Origin: Anthoceros angustus
Taxonomy: Eukaryota; Streptophyta; Anthocerotopsida; Anthocerotales; Anthocerotaceae
Length of the DNA stretch: 64,000 bases
NCBI GenBank assembly: GCA_010909165.1
Contig: VJWM01000025.1
Span: 372,001 to 436,000 of the forward strand
Direction: 5' to 3'
In this document: in pieces, positions 26,471 through 36,318 of the stretch
Layout: every line of letters starts with the position of its first letter
How positions within the stretch are numbered: position 1 is the first letter of the stretch
Notes under the pieces: model-generated
Told to the model about the DNA's origin: nothing
Seen by the model: the letters and a program-made list of their open reading frames with translations, nothing else
Databases searched by the model: none
Position numbers and translations under genes: made by a program

Positions 26471-28250
26471 TTGCTGAAAGAGGATTTTCCATCACCAGCC
26501 TAGGGGTCCGAAGGGGAAGGAGGCGTACAAAGCATGCAACCGGTGGGGACATGTTGAACCGGCCTGCTGGAAGGGACCCCCGGAACTCAAGCCAAAGGAA
26601 ATGTCAGGAGCAAAGGTAGAAAAGGGCAAGTACCCTCCGACATGGAAGGCATTGATGGGGCAGGTAGAAAAGCTACAGAAAAAGCTTGCGAGCATGATGG
26701 GGACCATATAGCGCCAATGGAAGAGGATTCAAATGAATCTGATGTGGAGACCTATGCAATGTAATTCCATGATTCAATTTGTAAATCTGGACAAGCGATG
26801 CCTCTCACAGTGTGCCCACGGATCATGGCTCTGATACCATGTAGATTTTAGTGACTACTCACATATGCTCATAGCTCACACACTCTATAGATACACTTAC
26901 GATAGATTGATTCAAGAACGCACACACAATATTTTATGAACGAACGGTTATTGTAACTAACGACCAACTGCCGGCTTAGCTGGTGTTCAGCAATGAACTA
27001 ACCTAATTACTAAAAATTATTTATTAAATAGTTTATGAAGAACCTAAGCTCAATTTGTGAACCCTTGTATGAGATCCTGAAGAACAAAGTTGGATAACGC
27101 TGGGATCAAGATCAGGAGTTGGCTTGGTAGGATATCAGGGATCAGTTGGCAAAGAAGCCATATTGCTCAGAACGGACTTTGAGGCTCTGTTTGTACTGTA
27201 TATAGATTGGAGCATCGCAGGCATAGGCGCAGTGCCATCTCAAGTTTATGCAGAGGGGATATAGTGAGCTGTGGCATATGCCAGTAGGTCGAACAACTCA
27301 GTGGAGATGAATTACTCTTTGTACGAGGGTGAGTACTTGGCTGCAGTTTGGGCAGTGCTGCATTTCTCGTGTATCTTTTTGGTAGAAGGTTTCAGTTGGT
27401 AACAGATTACTAACCACTTCATTGGCTTATGACTAACATGAAACGTTAACTAAGTGGAAAGTTGGCAAGAAGGGCACTTTTGCTTTCTGAATATGACATG
27501 GAGATTGTCCACAGAGCAGGGAAGGTGCATCATAATGCAAATGGATTGAGTCGCAATCTGTTGCAAGATGATAGCGATGCCATTGGAGCTTGACAAGATG
27601 TTAGTCGAGCAGAAGCAATGCTTGGTATAAAAGACAACATAGATGCAACTCGCAATTTGGCAGAGTCGGCCCGAGATATCTGGAAACATGCTTCCGCAAT
27701 ACAATTATTGAAGGAAGGGCATGTCGAAGGCATTTCTCCAGCTCAATTATCACAGTTGGAATGTCGAATTGCCAGGTATACGTGGCAGGCGGGCAAACTA
27801 TTGATGCAGGAAGGAGAGCTTGTGAGGGAGGTTCCTCCTCTTGATGCAAGAAATGGCATTGTGCTCAAGGTTCATGAAACTATGGGAACATTTTGGAGTC
27901 AAGAGGACTCATCACATGCTCAAGACCACGTATTCCTAGTGTGGCATGTATGCCGATGTGGAGCGAATTGTGGCCAGGTGCTCAGCTTGTGACGCTATCA
28001 ACGCTAGATTTAACATACAAGACGTGGTGCTTCACTCGTTCCCATCAGAGGTTTGTTTTTTAGATGGTCTGTAAACCTCATGCCTGGGTTGTTTTTTACT
28101 CATCAAGAAAATCGGCACTGTTTGGTGATGATGGAACACTTCTCAAGGTGGGTTGAAGTGGCGTTCTTGCCGATGAGAGCATCTAAGTATAACAATCTTG
28201 TGCGCGCCGAGAAGATAAATTCTTGGATAACGTTGGGTAGTTAAAATTAG
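26471..28250 (+). mobile_element. Degenerate Ty3/gypsy retrotransposon fragment (gag end, RNase H, integrase)
   Basis: Plus-strand pieces in shifting frames. At 26500-26700 there is a CCHC-like knuckle (KACNRWGHVEPACW) followed by a lysine-rich segment. At 27300-27420 there is an RNase H-like stretch (MNYSLYEGEYLAAVWAV). At 27440-27560, across frameshifts, comes the segment ending pol RNase H in Ty3 elements (LLSEYDMEIVHRAGKVHHNA). At 27900-28180 integrase-like pieces follow (LVMMEHFSRWVEVAFLP). The central RT motif was not found, so it is deleted or beyond recognition. Stops and shifts occur throughout. A primer-binding-site-like sequence at 26828 lies in the opposite orientation, so at least two elements are mixed here. 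Confidence 0.7.
26828..26843 (-). other. Primer-binding site of an LTR retrotransposon (initiator tRNA-Met type)
   Basis: The minus strand reads CA|TGGTATCAGAGCC, the classic plant PBS complementary to the 3' end of initiator tRNA-Met, directly after a CA that would end a 5' LTR. That LTR would lie at higher coordinates (26844 to about 27100), and gag on the minus strand would lie to the left, as the relic at 25970-21867 does. No second LTR was found. Confidence 0.7.
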
Positions 28251-29433
28251 CAGCTACTATAACGGGTCAAATCTGTCACCATAATCATGTTTATATATTT
28301 TAACCTTCAAACCTCGAGGGACAAGGCTGGATAGTATAAAGCTCTCCTTACTCTTAGAAAACCTTGGCAGTTGGTGCGAAGTGCCAAGATGTGCCGAAAT
28401 GCAGAGCGCTTCTCCAACCTACTCCTGCGCTCGCAGGTCGCAAGGGCGAGTGCAAGGCCAAGGGGGACAACGATGGACAGGGACTGGTGACACTGAATCA
28501 CGCAAGGATGATTTGCAGCCAGCAGCCTCGTCCTCATATTATGGTTCGTCGTGCAAGATGGAGAAGGTGACAATCATGGATACCACTCCGGATCATACAC
28601 TTCAACAGAGGGACATTGTCATAGACACAACTCCAGTTGAGTTCGGGGTTGGGGAAGGGAGAGCAGGTAGGCCAAGCATCTTGGATACCACACCCATCCC
28701 TAGGATTGAGAAGGAGGAAGAAGATGCCACAAGACAGCGGCAATTGTTTCTTGATGGGTCTGCTGTGCAGGAAGGGGATGATCAATTTGAAAGGAGCAGG
28801 AACGAGGATGGGGGTACAGATGACCATGAGCTTCCAGTTCGAGCCTTTATCACAGTCTTTGATTGAGCCAAGCCCGGTGAAGCGTAGGCAGTATCCGAGC
28901 CGGAGAATGAGGAGGACCATGAAGTTGTGCTGCATTGAGCACATACAAAACGCATGGTCCTCACATTGCTGTGGCAATGGATGTTTGCTGAAATTGGGAA
29001 AGAAGAATATAGAGAGCCTGAGATACCGCTTCTTGGGAATGCCACGAGAGCAACATGAAGTATATTTGGGAGGATTGCTTGAGGTCGAACAAGTAAACTC
29101 CACTAGCCGTAATGTGCTCAATCTTCTATCGGGAGACGTCAGGACGCAATGTTGTGTTCGAAGTTTCCGAAAAGTGTTCAGTATTGGATGGCGAAGGTAT
29201 CAACATTTAAAAAGACAGAGTCCTCACGAACACACCTTGGTCATCGGAATTGAAGTTTCAAGGATGCCCAAAGGAAGATCATGTTATCGAATGCATTGCC
29301 TGGATGGAACAGTTTTTCAAGCTTACAGCTGAACGAATGCCCAATGTTCCCATTTTCAACTTACCAGATTCATATATATACCAAAGGAGAGATTTTCCAA
29401 GACTACAAACGTGAGGTTTTAAGAACTGGTTTG
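28251..29433 (+). other. Unrecognised region, probably retroelement 3' part
   Basis: Plus-strand frames 28381-28866 and 28637-29332 overlap in different phases. They include acidic, glutamate-rich stretches but no motif I can name. Position, just after integrase-like sequence, makes a degraded downstream part of the Ty3 element likely. It ends at the TIR element. Confidence 0.3.
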
Positions 29434-31937
29434 AACACGATAATTTTTGAAGGGGGTGAATAATCTCGAAGGGGGTTTTCCGCAAATAATCTCTGAAGGG
29501 GGTTTTTGATGGGCCCTAAAGCAGTTTTGAAGGGGTTTTCCGCAAATAATCTCAAGGGGTTTTCCGAAAAAAGGTGTCACCCAAGAAAGTTACTACTTTC
29601 CATCCAAAGAATGTTGTGTCGAATGGTGGTCGCAACTCGAACCTAGGGAATGATGCAAAGTAGGAACGGTGAGGAAGGCCGCCTCGCCGGGACGATCAGA
29701 ACTCGCTTTGGGATGGAAATGTGGTTTTGTTATGACACCACAAAAGCCAGTGGTATTTCCTAACACGTAAACATCAAGAACCGGACTTACAACATTAACT
29801 CGGGACCCCGGAAAACGAGATTTCGCCACTCATCCCCGTAGTTCAATCCATCGTCATCACTTGGTCCACTTCTCCTCCATTGTCATCACTATCTTCGACA
29901 CTTTCACCGCAGTTGTATGAAGCCACGCAACTCGCAGAGCTTATCCCTTATCGCTTTTTGTCCACCGTGACATGATGTTTCCGCATGCTCAACACAAACC
30001 CATAATACAGATGACTGTTTCATTCACAAATACCTCAGATGTTTCCGCATGCTCAACACAAACCCATAATACAGATGACTGCTTCATCTACAAATACCTC
30101 CTGTATGTTTTTAGGTAATGGATCTTATTCCCTTTTTCCTAAGATTGGACCGATGGGTTACCACTCTGGCGGACTATGTGTTCCCGCATATCTCCTTCAT
30201 ACGCATCTATGTGCTCGGTCCGATACTAGTGGATAAGAAAGTGAGGTCGTGCGCTTAGCTTCACGTCAATGACCTCCCCAATCCGTAATGGCCTTATGCA
30301 TGTCCGTATTGCACGGCACCGCCGTAAACATCCCTCTCGGTTCCGTTATGTCCCCATTCATCCGTGCCATTTCCGCAGCTTGCCTTCCCGCATTTTGATA
30401 TGCCCCAAATACATATCACGTGGAGGTCCCTCAATAATGCCTCATCTAGCAAAGCTTCATCCGCACTTGAAGTGGTCAGTATGATCCACTTACGCGTGAA
30501 AACCACTTCCAAGGACGTGTAGCACTAGCCCAATGTTATTCTCCACAACGATAGCAATCTCCTTCCGGTCCAAGGCTTCCCACCACTTATACTCTTCAGC
30601 ATCACCTATGGACGCAAATCTTTTAACCCTTCACGCAAATGGGCCACACCTTCCATCGGTGATAGGATACGTTCCTTCTTGTCCCCCTAGCTTCACCCGT
30701 ATGCACCGTAGGATGGTGCTAAGGGAGGCGCGGCCGGCGCCCTCCCCAGCTGTCTGCTCATGGGCGCGGCCGGCGCCCTCCCCTAACACCACCATGGGCG
30801 CCGGCCGGCCGGCCTCCCCTAACACCTGCCCATGGGCGCGGCCGGCCTCCCCTAACACACCACCCATGGGCGCCGGCCGGCCGCCCTCCCCTAACACACC
30901 ACCCATGGGCGCCGGCCGCGCCCTCCCCTAACACCACCTGCCCATGGGCGGGCCGCGCCCTCCCTAGCACACCACCCATGGCGCCGGCCGGCCGGCCGCG
31001 CCCCTAGCACACCATGGGCGGCCGTGGCCCCACCTGCCTGCCCATGGGCGCCGGCGCCTCCCCACCTGCCCTACCCATGGGCGTGGCCGGCCGCCCTCCT
31101 CTGTCTTCAAAATAAATATTTAGCGCCTCAAGGTATCAACCATGGACTGTTGGTCTAGTGTTTGGGAAATAAGTGTAGTAATGAATAGGTTTGTGTTCAA
31201 ACCTCGTGCCTCCTCAGTTCAATTTTGTTGATTTTAAGGATGCTTGCATGGGCGCATGGGCAACTAACTTTGTTCATTTTAAGGACGTTGGCATTGCCTT
31301 AAAGCCCAAGTGGTTGCATTGAGTGCGGTTGAAGACCACGATCGGCGACCTTTTGGATGAGGTCGTGAGACCCTAGATCTTTGTGGCGATCGACACCGTG
31401 ACTGGGCCCAAGAATGATACTATTGAAGGCGAGCAAGCAATGGAGGAGAGCGACAACGAGGCGGAGGATATGGACCGCCTCGAATATGGCGGTGGTACTT
31501 GACTCGGTTTGGCGCAAGGCATGGATGAGTCGCCGGCCGCACTCTTGAATGGCTATTGTCGATCTTGATGACCACTTCCTCCTTGATTGTTTGTTGCAAT
31601 GTTCTCACGACCACTTAAATGAGACTCCCGCTAATGCAGATTGTTTTCATTGTGTTCCACCACTTGAAAGTAAAAGTTTTCGGTTGTAATAAACATATGA
31701 AAATGGCAGCCCTCTATGCATTCTACTAAAGCATAAGCGGGCCCACACCCTCATGCTCCGGTTCTCGGTGTAGACTTGAAAGTGCATCTTTTATCAAAGA
31801 TATGACCTCGGAAAGGGTGTGTGCATTATCAAAGTAGGGCACATATGCTGTTCTAGGTAAGGTGTTCTTCGTGACAAGGGGGTGCTGTCTCGGCCGAAGG
31901 GGGTCAGTATATCCCCCCCTTCAAAAATTATCGTGTT
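29434..31937 (+). mobile_element. TIR element, copy 2, inverted relative to copy 1, 2.50 kb
   Basis: Same termini as copy 1 (AACACGATAATTTTTGAAGG at the left, reverse complement at the right) and flanked by TTTG on both sides (29430-29433 and 31938-31941), again a 4-bp duplication at a different target. Subterminal GAAGGGGGTTTTCCGCAAAT repeats occur two to three times at 29470-29570. In this orientation a broken frame at about 31320-31550 reads an acidic stretch (MEESDNEAEDMDRLEYGGG) typical of a protein C-terminus, with stops. The differing target duplications show independent insertions, not an inversion of one copy. Confidence 0.88.
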
Positions 31938-32398
31938 TTTGACTAACGTCTCTCACTCTCACTTCTGTGCATTATGGAAGAAACATTTCCCCAAAGTGAA
32001 GATACAAAAGTGTAGCTGTTTTTCAAAATGCGTCCAGTGTGAAACTTTGAAGACAGCCATTAAGATGACCAGCAATCGACTCGAACAAGGTACTTATGTT
32101 TCCAAGTTTTTTATTTGGCTTCTATGGGTTTGAGTACGCGCCTCGATACAGCCACCGTCGCGCACTACAACTGAGCAGTGTTGGGTCGCGATACTCGATA
32201 ATAAAAACTAGGCCCCACGGAATACAAAATCATAGAGAACCACACAAAATTATGGAACTACGGACATGCAGAAATAATGGAACAAAGAGGTCACTGACCC
32301 TTCATCACGCCTACTGAATCGCCATGAACCAAATTATAAGCCGCTAGCTCGGTGTAAATGACTTGACAGGAAGTGGCATCGTAGCTGTCAATGCCACA
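31938..32398. other. Intergenic, nothing recognised
   Basis: Separates the TIR element from the LINE. No open frame with family resemblance. Confidence 0.4.
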
Positions 32399-34930
32399 AA
32401 CCGATGGATTAACACCTTCAAAAAACAATAAAAACTAAACCAATTTGAGTTTCGGCGAGATTGCGTTGAGATTTCTACCAAAACCCCTTTTGACAGAAGA
32501 AACCTCTTTCTACCCAGACGCTATTATATGCTGATCTCTCTGAGTCTAGTTTAGAGTTTTTCCCTGCTACAGACATCCTTCTCGTGGGAGACTTCAATGC
32601 TTGGACTGCTTGTTAACAGGCCGCCATTTTTTATGCTTCGGATTTTGACAAGATTTTTCCTCTCGACCCCGTTAACCTTGGCCTCAACGGGACCTCCTCC
32701 CACTCCCATCCTATGAACCCCTATGGCGCTGCTCTTTTGCACCTTGTTGAGTCTCACAACATGGTCGTCTTCAACGGACTTCCCTGCTGGCCGGACAGTT
32801 CGGGTAATTCATTTTTCAGCAACGTCGGTCTCTCCTCTAGCAGGTTAGACTATGTCATTGGTGATGTCTAGCTTCTTTCCCGTATCTCCAACGTGAGGAC
32901 CATCGATTCCGTTTGTGTGGAGTTTGATCATGTTGCTGGCTGTTTTGATCTCCGTACCTTTTCCGCTACCCCTCCTCCCCTTCATTCCATAAATGGTCTC
33001 TCAAGCAAATTTACCTTCTCCCATGAACTTGTTCCCCAATTCTCTTACATGCTCCATTCCTCCCTAGCTTCCATCCCCCCAACCTCCCCTTTCTTTCTCG
33101 GGCCGCTGCTTCCTCCTCCTCTGTTGTTCTCTCTTCTGCCCACTCTACTTTTCCTTTTAAATTCTACCACAAAATCAAGCCCCGTGTCATCCTTGGTTTC
33201 ATGTCGACTGTAAGCGCATGCGCTCTCAATTACGTCTTACCTTGCGCCACCTTCACCTCCCCTCTGGGTCTCATCATTCCCCCTCTACAAAGCCAATGTC
33301 AAACCCTATAACCCTTTCCTTTCCATGAAAAAGTCTCAATTCCTCCAACTTGAACACATTCGTCTTACTTCCCTTCTCCGGTCGTCTCATGGTGGCTCTG
33401 CCTTTTGGAAGGAATTCCATACGCGCTCCCCCATCCTGCTCAAAGGTGACTCTGAGCTGCTCTCCTCATTCATAGTCTTTACCATATCCCCTCTGCCCTC
33501 CCAACCCCCATTTCCTCTGATCCCGGCCTCAGGTTTTTCAATGCCCATCTCGTGGCTCGTGCCATCTGGAAATTGAGAAGTGGTACCGAATCGAACCTTG
33601 CGGGCATTCTTGGGGATTTATTCCATTTTGCTGATCTTGTCTCCCTTTCTTCTCATCTTGCCGCTCTATTTAATGACGCCCTGTCTCATGGTTTCCCTGC
33701 CTCCTGGTGTGAGAATGATATCCAATCCATTCTTAAAGCAGGCGACCCCCACCTTCCTTCTAACTACAGGTTTATTAATGTGGAGTCTATTTATGCAAAG
33801 ATTTTCAGCTCTTGCTTGGAGATTCTCAATACCTCTCGGGGCGAGGAGGTTAAGGTGCGTGCCCATGATCAAACTGGTTTCCGCCCTGGCCGGAATACTT
33901 TGGACAATATTTTTACCCTTCGGGCTATTATTGATGAGGCTCGGCATAGGAAGAATCATGTCTACTGCTACTTTGTGGACTTTGAGCGCCCTTCCAACTC
34001 TATGCCTTGGGACAAGCTATTTGACAGGCTGAAATCTCTAGAGATACCCCCCATTTGTGGCATGCCTTTACTCTCCTCTATAGCTGGATTTATGCTCACA
34101 TCCAAACTCCCCATGGTTTGTCTACTCACTAGATTCCCATTTAGCTTGGCGTTCGTGAGGGTGATTCTTTGTCTCCAAATCTTTTTGGGTTGCACATTAA
34201 CGAGATTGAAGAATGGCTTCTGTCATATGGTGATCCTGGTGCTCGCCCGTTCCTCGAAAGTATCCCTATCCTTTTATATGCCGATGATATTGTGCTTTTT
34301 TCGATTCCCCGGAAGGCTTACAGCGGGAACTCGACGTGCTTTCTAGTTTTTGTAAAGCCAAGGGTCTCATTGTCAATCTGTGCAAGACCAAGATCATGCG
34401 ATTTAACTCTAAGGATTACAAGGGTGATTGCGTATTCTATTATGATGGTCAAGAGGTGGAGATGGTCCGCTCCTGTACGTACCTAGGTGTTACAATTTTT
34501 GGTACGAATTTCAATTGGACTTTTTCTGCCTCTTCCCATGCCACCAAGGGGATGGGTGCTACTACTGCTCTGCACCGGGCTTTATACAGGATCGATATTC
34601 AGGATATTCAGGATATTCAGGATATTCAGGATATTCAGGATATTCAGGATATTCAGGATATTCAGGATATTCAGGATATTCAAGATATTCAGGATATTCA
34701 GGATATTCAGGATATTCAGGATATTCAGGATATTCAAGATATTCAGGATATTCAGGATATTCAGGATATCATGATATCTTGGGCTAAGGTGGAAAATGTG
34801 CAAACCTCCTTTCTCCGTGCTCGCATTGCTTGTAAGCGTTTGACCCCCTTACCTATCCTCCTTTCTGAATTTGAATATTGGGAAAGGTGGCCTGCAGCAG
34901 GGTCACCCAAGGGAGGTTGTATGTAGAAGG
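32399..34930 (+). mobile_element. Non-LTR retrotransposon (LINE) relic with endonuclease and reverse transcriptase
   Basis: Shifting plus-strand frames keep the order of a LINE ORF2. An AP-type endonuclease piece (DILLVGDFNAW near 32575; SRLDYVIGD near 32850) comes first. RT motifs follow: GFRPGRNTLDNIFTLRAII near 33880, motif A region CYFVDFERPSNSMPW near 33970, EGDSLSPNLFGLHINEIE near 34165, the catalytic ILLYADDIVLFS near 34270, and KGLIVNLCKTKIMRF near 34370. Frames change at about 34130-34330, and stop codons interrupt the endonuclease part, so it is inactive. The 5' end is approximate. The 3' part carries the 9-bp repeat described separately, and no poly(A) tail was seen. Confidence 0.85.
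34594..34769. repeat. 9-bp microsatellite (GATATTCAG)n, about 19 units
   Basis: Almost perfect array of GATATTCAG with two units changed to GATATTCAA. It follows directly on the LINE coding sequence after ALYRIDIQ, and encodes repeated Ile-Gln-Asp in that frame. All three forward frames and at least one reverse frame stay open through it. Confidence 0.97.
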
Positions 34931-35439
34931 CCTCCTATAAGAGGAGGAGGATTTCACAAAGTAAAGTATCACGTCTTGCGCTTCCATACTCGCGAGTCCT
35001 TTGCCCTTGCTGCCTTCCCCCTTGAACTTAATGGCCTCTTTCGCCTCTCTTGTTTCCTTTACCGCCTCCTCCTCCTTGACATTGTTAACCGTTCCCTTTC
35101 CATATCTATGGCCCCAACAAAGGCCATAGATATGGACTATAAAGCATCCATTTTTGGACTGAATGCTTGTTTGGAGATTCTTGCTTTTTTGGACAGAATG
35201 CCTGCAGGCCTGTGGCAAAAATTGCATTACAGTGAATATTACATCAAGCATTGTGTGAAACATTTTTGGCTTCTATGTTAAAATGTGGTTGCCCATTTCT
35301 TCAGTTTGAAGCCCAGCTTCTTTTCATATCTTTGTGAGCCGGCACAACCTATGATGGTGACTCACAATGTGGAAGGATTTTACTGCTTACCAAATAAAGT
35401 TTTGCCAATCGATAAACAAGTGGTTGTGGCTTTACGAAA
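34931..35439. other. Intergenic with a 13-bp hairpin
   Basis: Positions 35101-35113 and 35122-35134 are perfect inverted repeats (CATATCTATGGCC / GGCCATAGATATG) around an 8-nt loop. Two opposing 136-codon frames (34853-35263 minus, 34871-35281 plus) overlap here, and neither resembles a known protein. Confidence 0.5.
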
Positions 35440-35772
35440 AATTGCCACAGGAGACAGTTACTTCAACCTATGGGAATGTTATTTGCCACATGAGACACTT
35501 ACTTCAGCCTAGGGGAATGTTATTGGTCATAGGAGATAATTACTTCAGCCTAGGGGAATATTATTTGCCACATGAGACAATTACTTCAGCCTAGGGGAAT
35601 GTTATTTACCACAGGAGACAGGTTACTTCAGCCTAGGGGAATGTTAGTTGCCACATGAAAAAATTACTTCAACCTAGGGGAATGCTATTTGCCACAGGAA
35701 ATAATTACTTTAATCTAGGGGAATGTTATTTGCCACAGGTTACAGTTACTTCAGCCTAGGGGAATGTTTTAG
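35440..35772. repeat. Minisatellite of ~42 bp, about eight units
   Basis: Units carry GCCACAGGAGACA, TTACTTCAGCC and TAGGGGAATGTTATTT in order, with point changes and 1-2 nt length differences between units. Frames through it (75 codons at 35285 and 35367) are repeat products. Confidence 0.92.
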
Positions 35773-36318
35773 TACAGGAACCGCCGGAGGGCTACCATGC
35801 GACAATTCTTCATCGGGTCGGCACTCGTGTTTCTTCACAGGGTCGGCAGTCATGGCGATTAGCCGCTGCAGGTGGAGAATTGAAATTCATGGACGGGAAA
35901 TACATTCCGCAGTGAAGCTAGAACACGACGAGGATGAAAGCCACAGGGCAAACCAAAGAAGCACGTCTGACCGGCTAAACCACAATCCCGACCCGAGACT
36001 CTACAGACACCACTATAGACCAGGCTCCGTGGGACGGGGAGCCCGGCCCCGTGCACCAATCTTAGGTTCACCTTCACTTCCCGATCTGTAGCGTAGTGAT
36101 GCCCGGGCTCAAGCGAAACCGGCCTCAGTGTTACATAGCTCAACCACGGGAGCAACATGCGGGTACCGGCAAACATTCCTTGACAGAGCTGAGCCTGTTG
36201 GCGGCCAAAGGGGAGCCTTTATGTTTTTGTGAAGGCAAGTCTTCACTCTGACACCGCTGCCAAATCAGCATCTCTTCTCCTAACCTTTGAGGCACACCAG
36301 AGCGCAGGCCAATGCTGA
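35773..36318. other. 3' region of PPR gene 2
   Basis: Between the minisatellite and the stop codon of the minus-strand PPR gene at 36319; presumably its 3' UTR at the right-hand side. Nothing else recognised. Confidence 0.4.

Noticed and set aside
22230-31937. Reading the two 2.5-3.3 kb repeats as LTRs of one retrotransposon
   Set aside because: They are inverted relative to each other, each has inverted ends, and each has its own distinct 4-bp target duplication.
34582-34803. 73-codon minus-strand Ile-Leu-Asn repeat protein
   Set aside because: Product of the 9-bp microsatellite read backwards.
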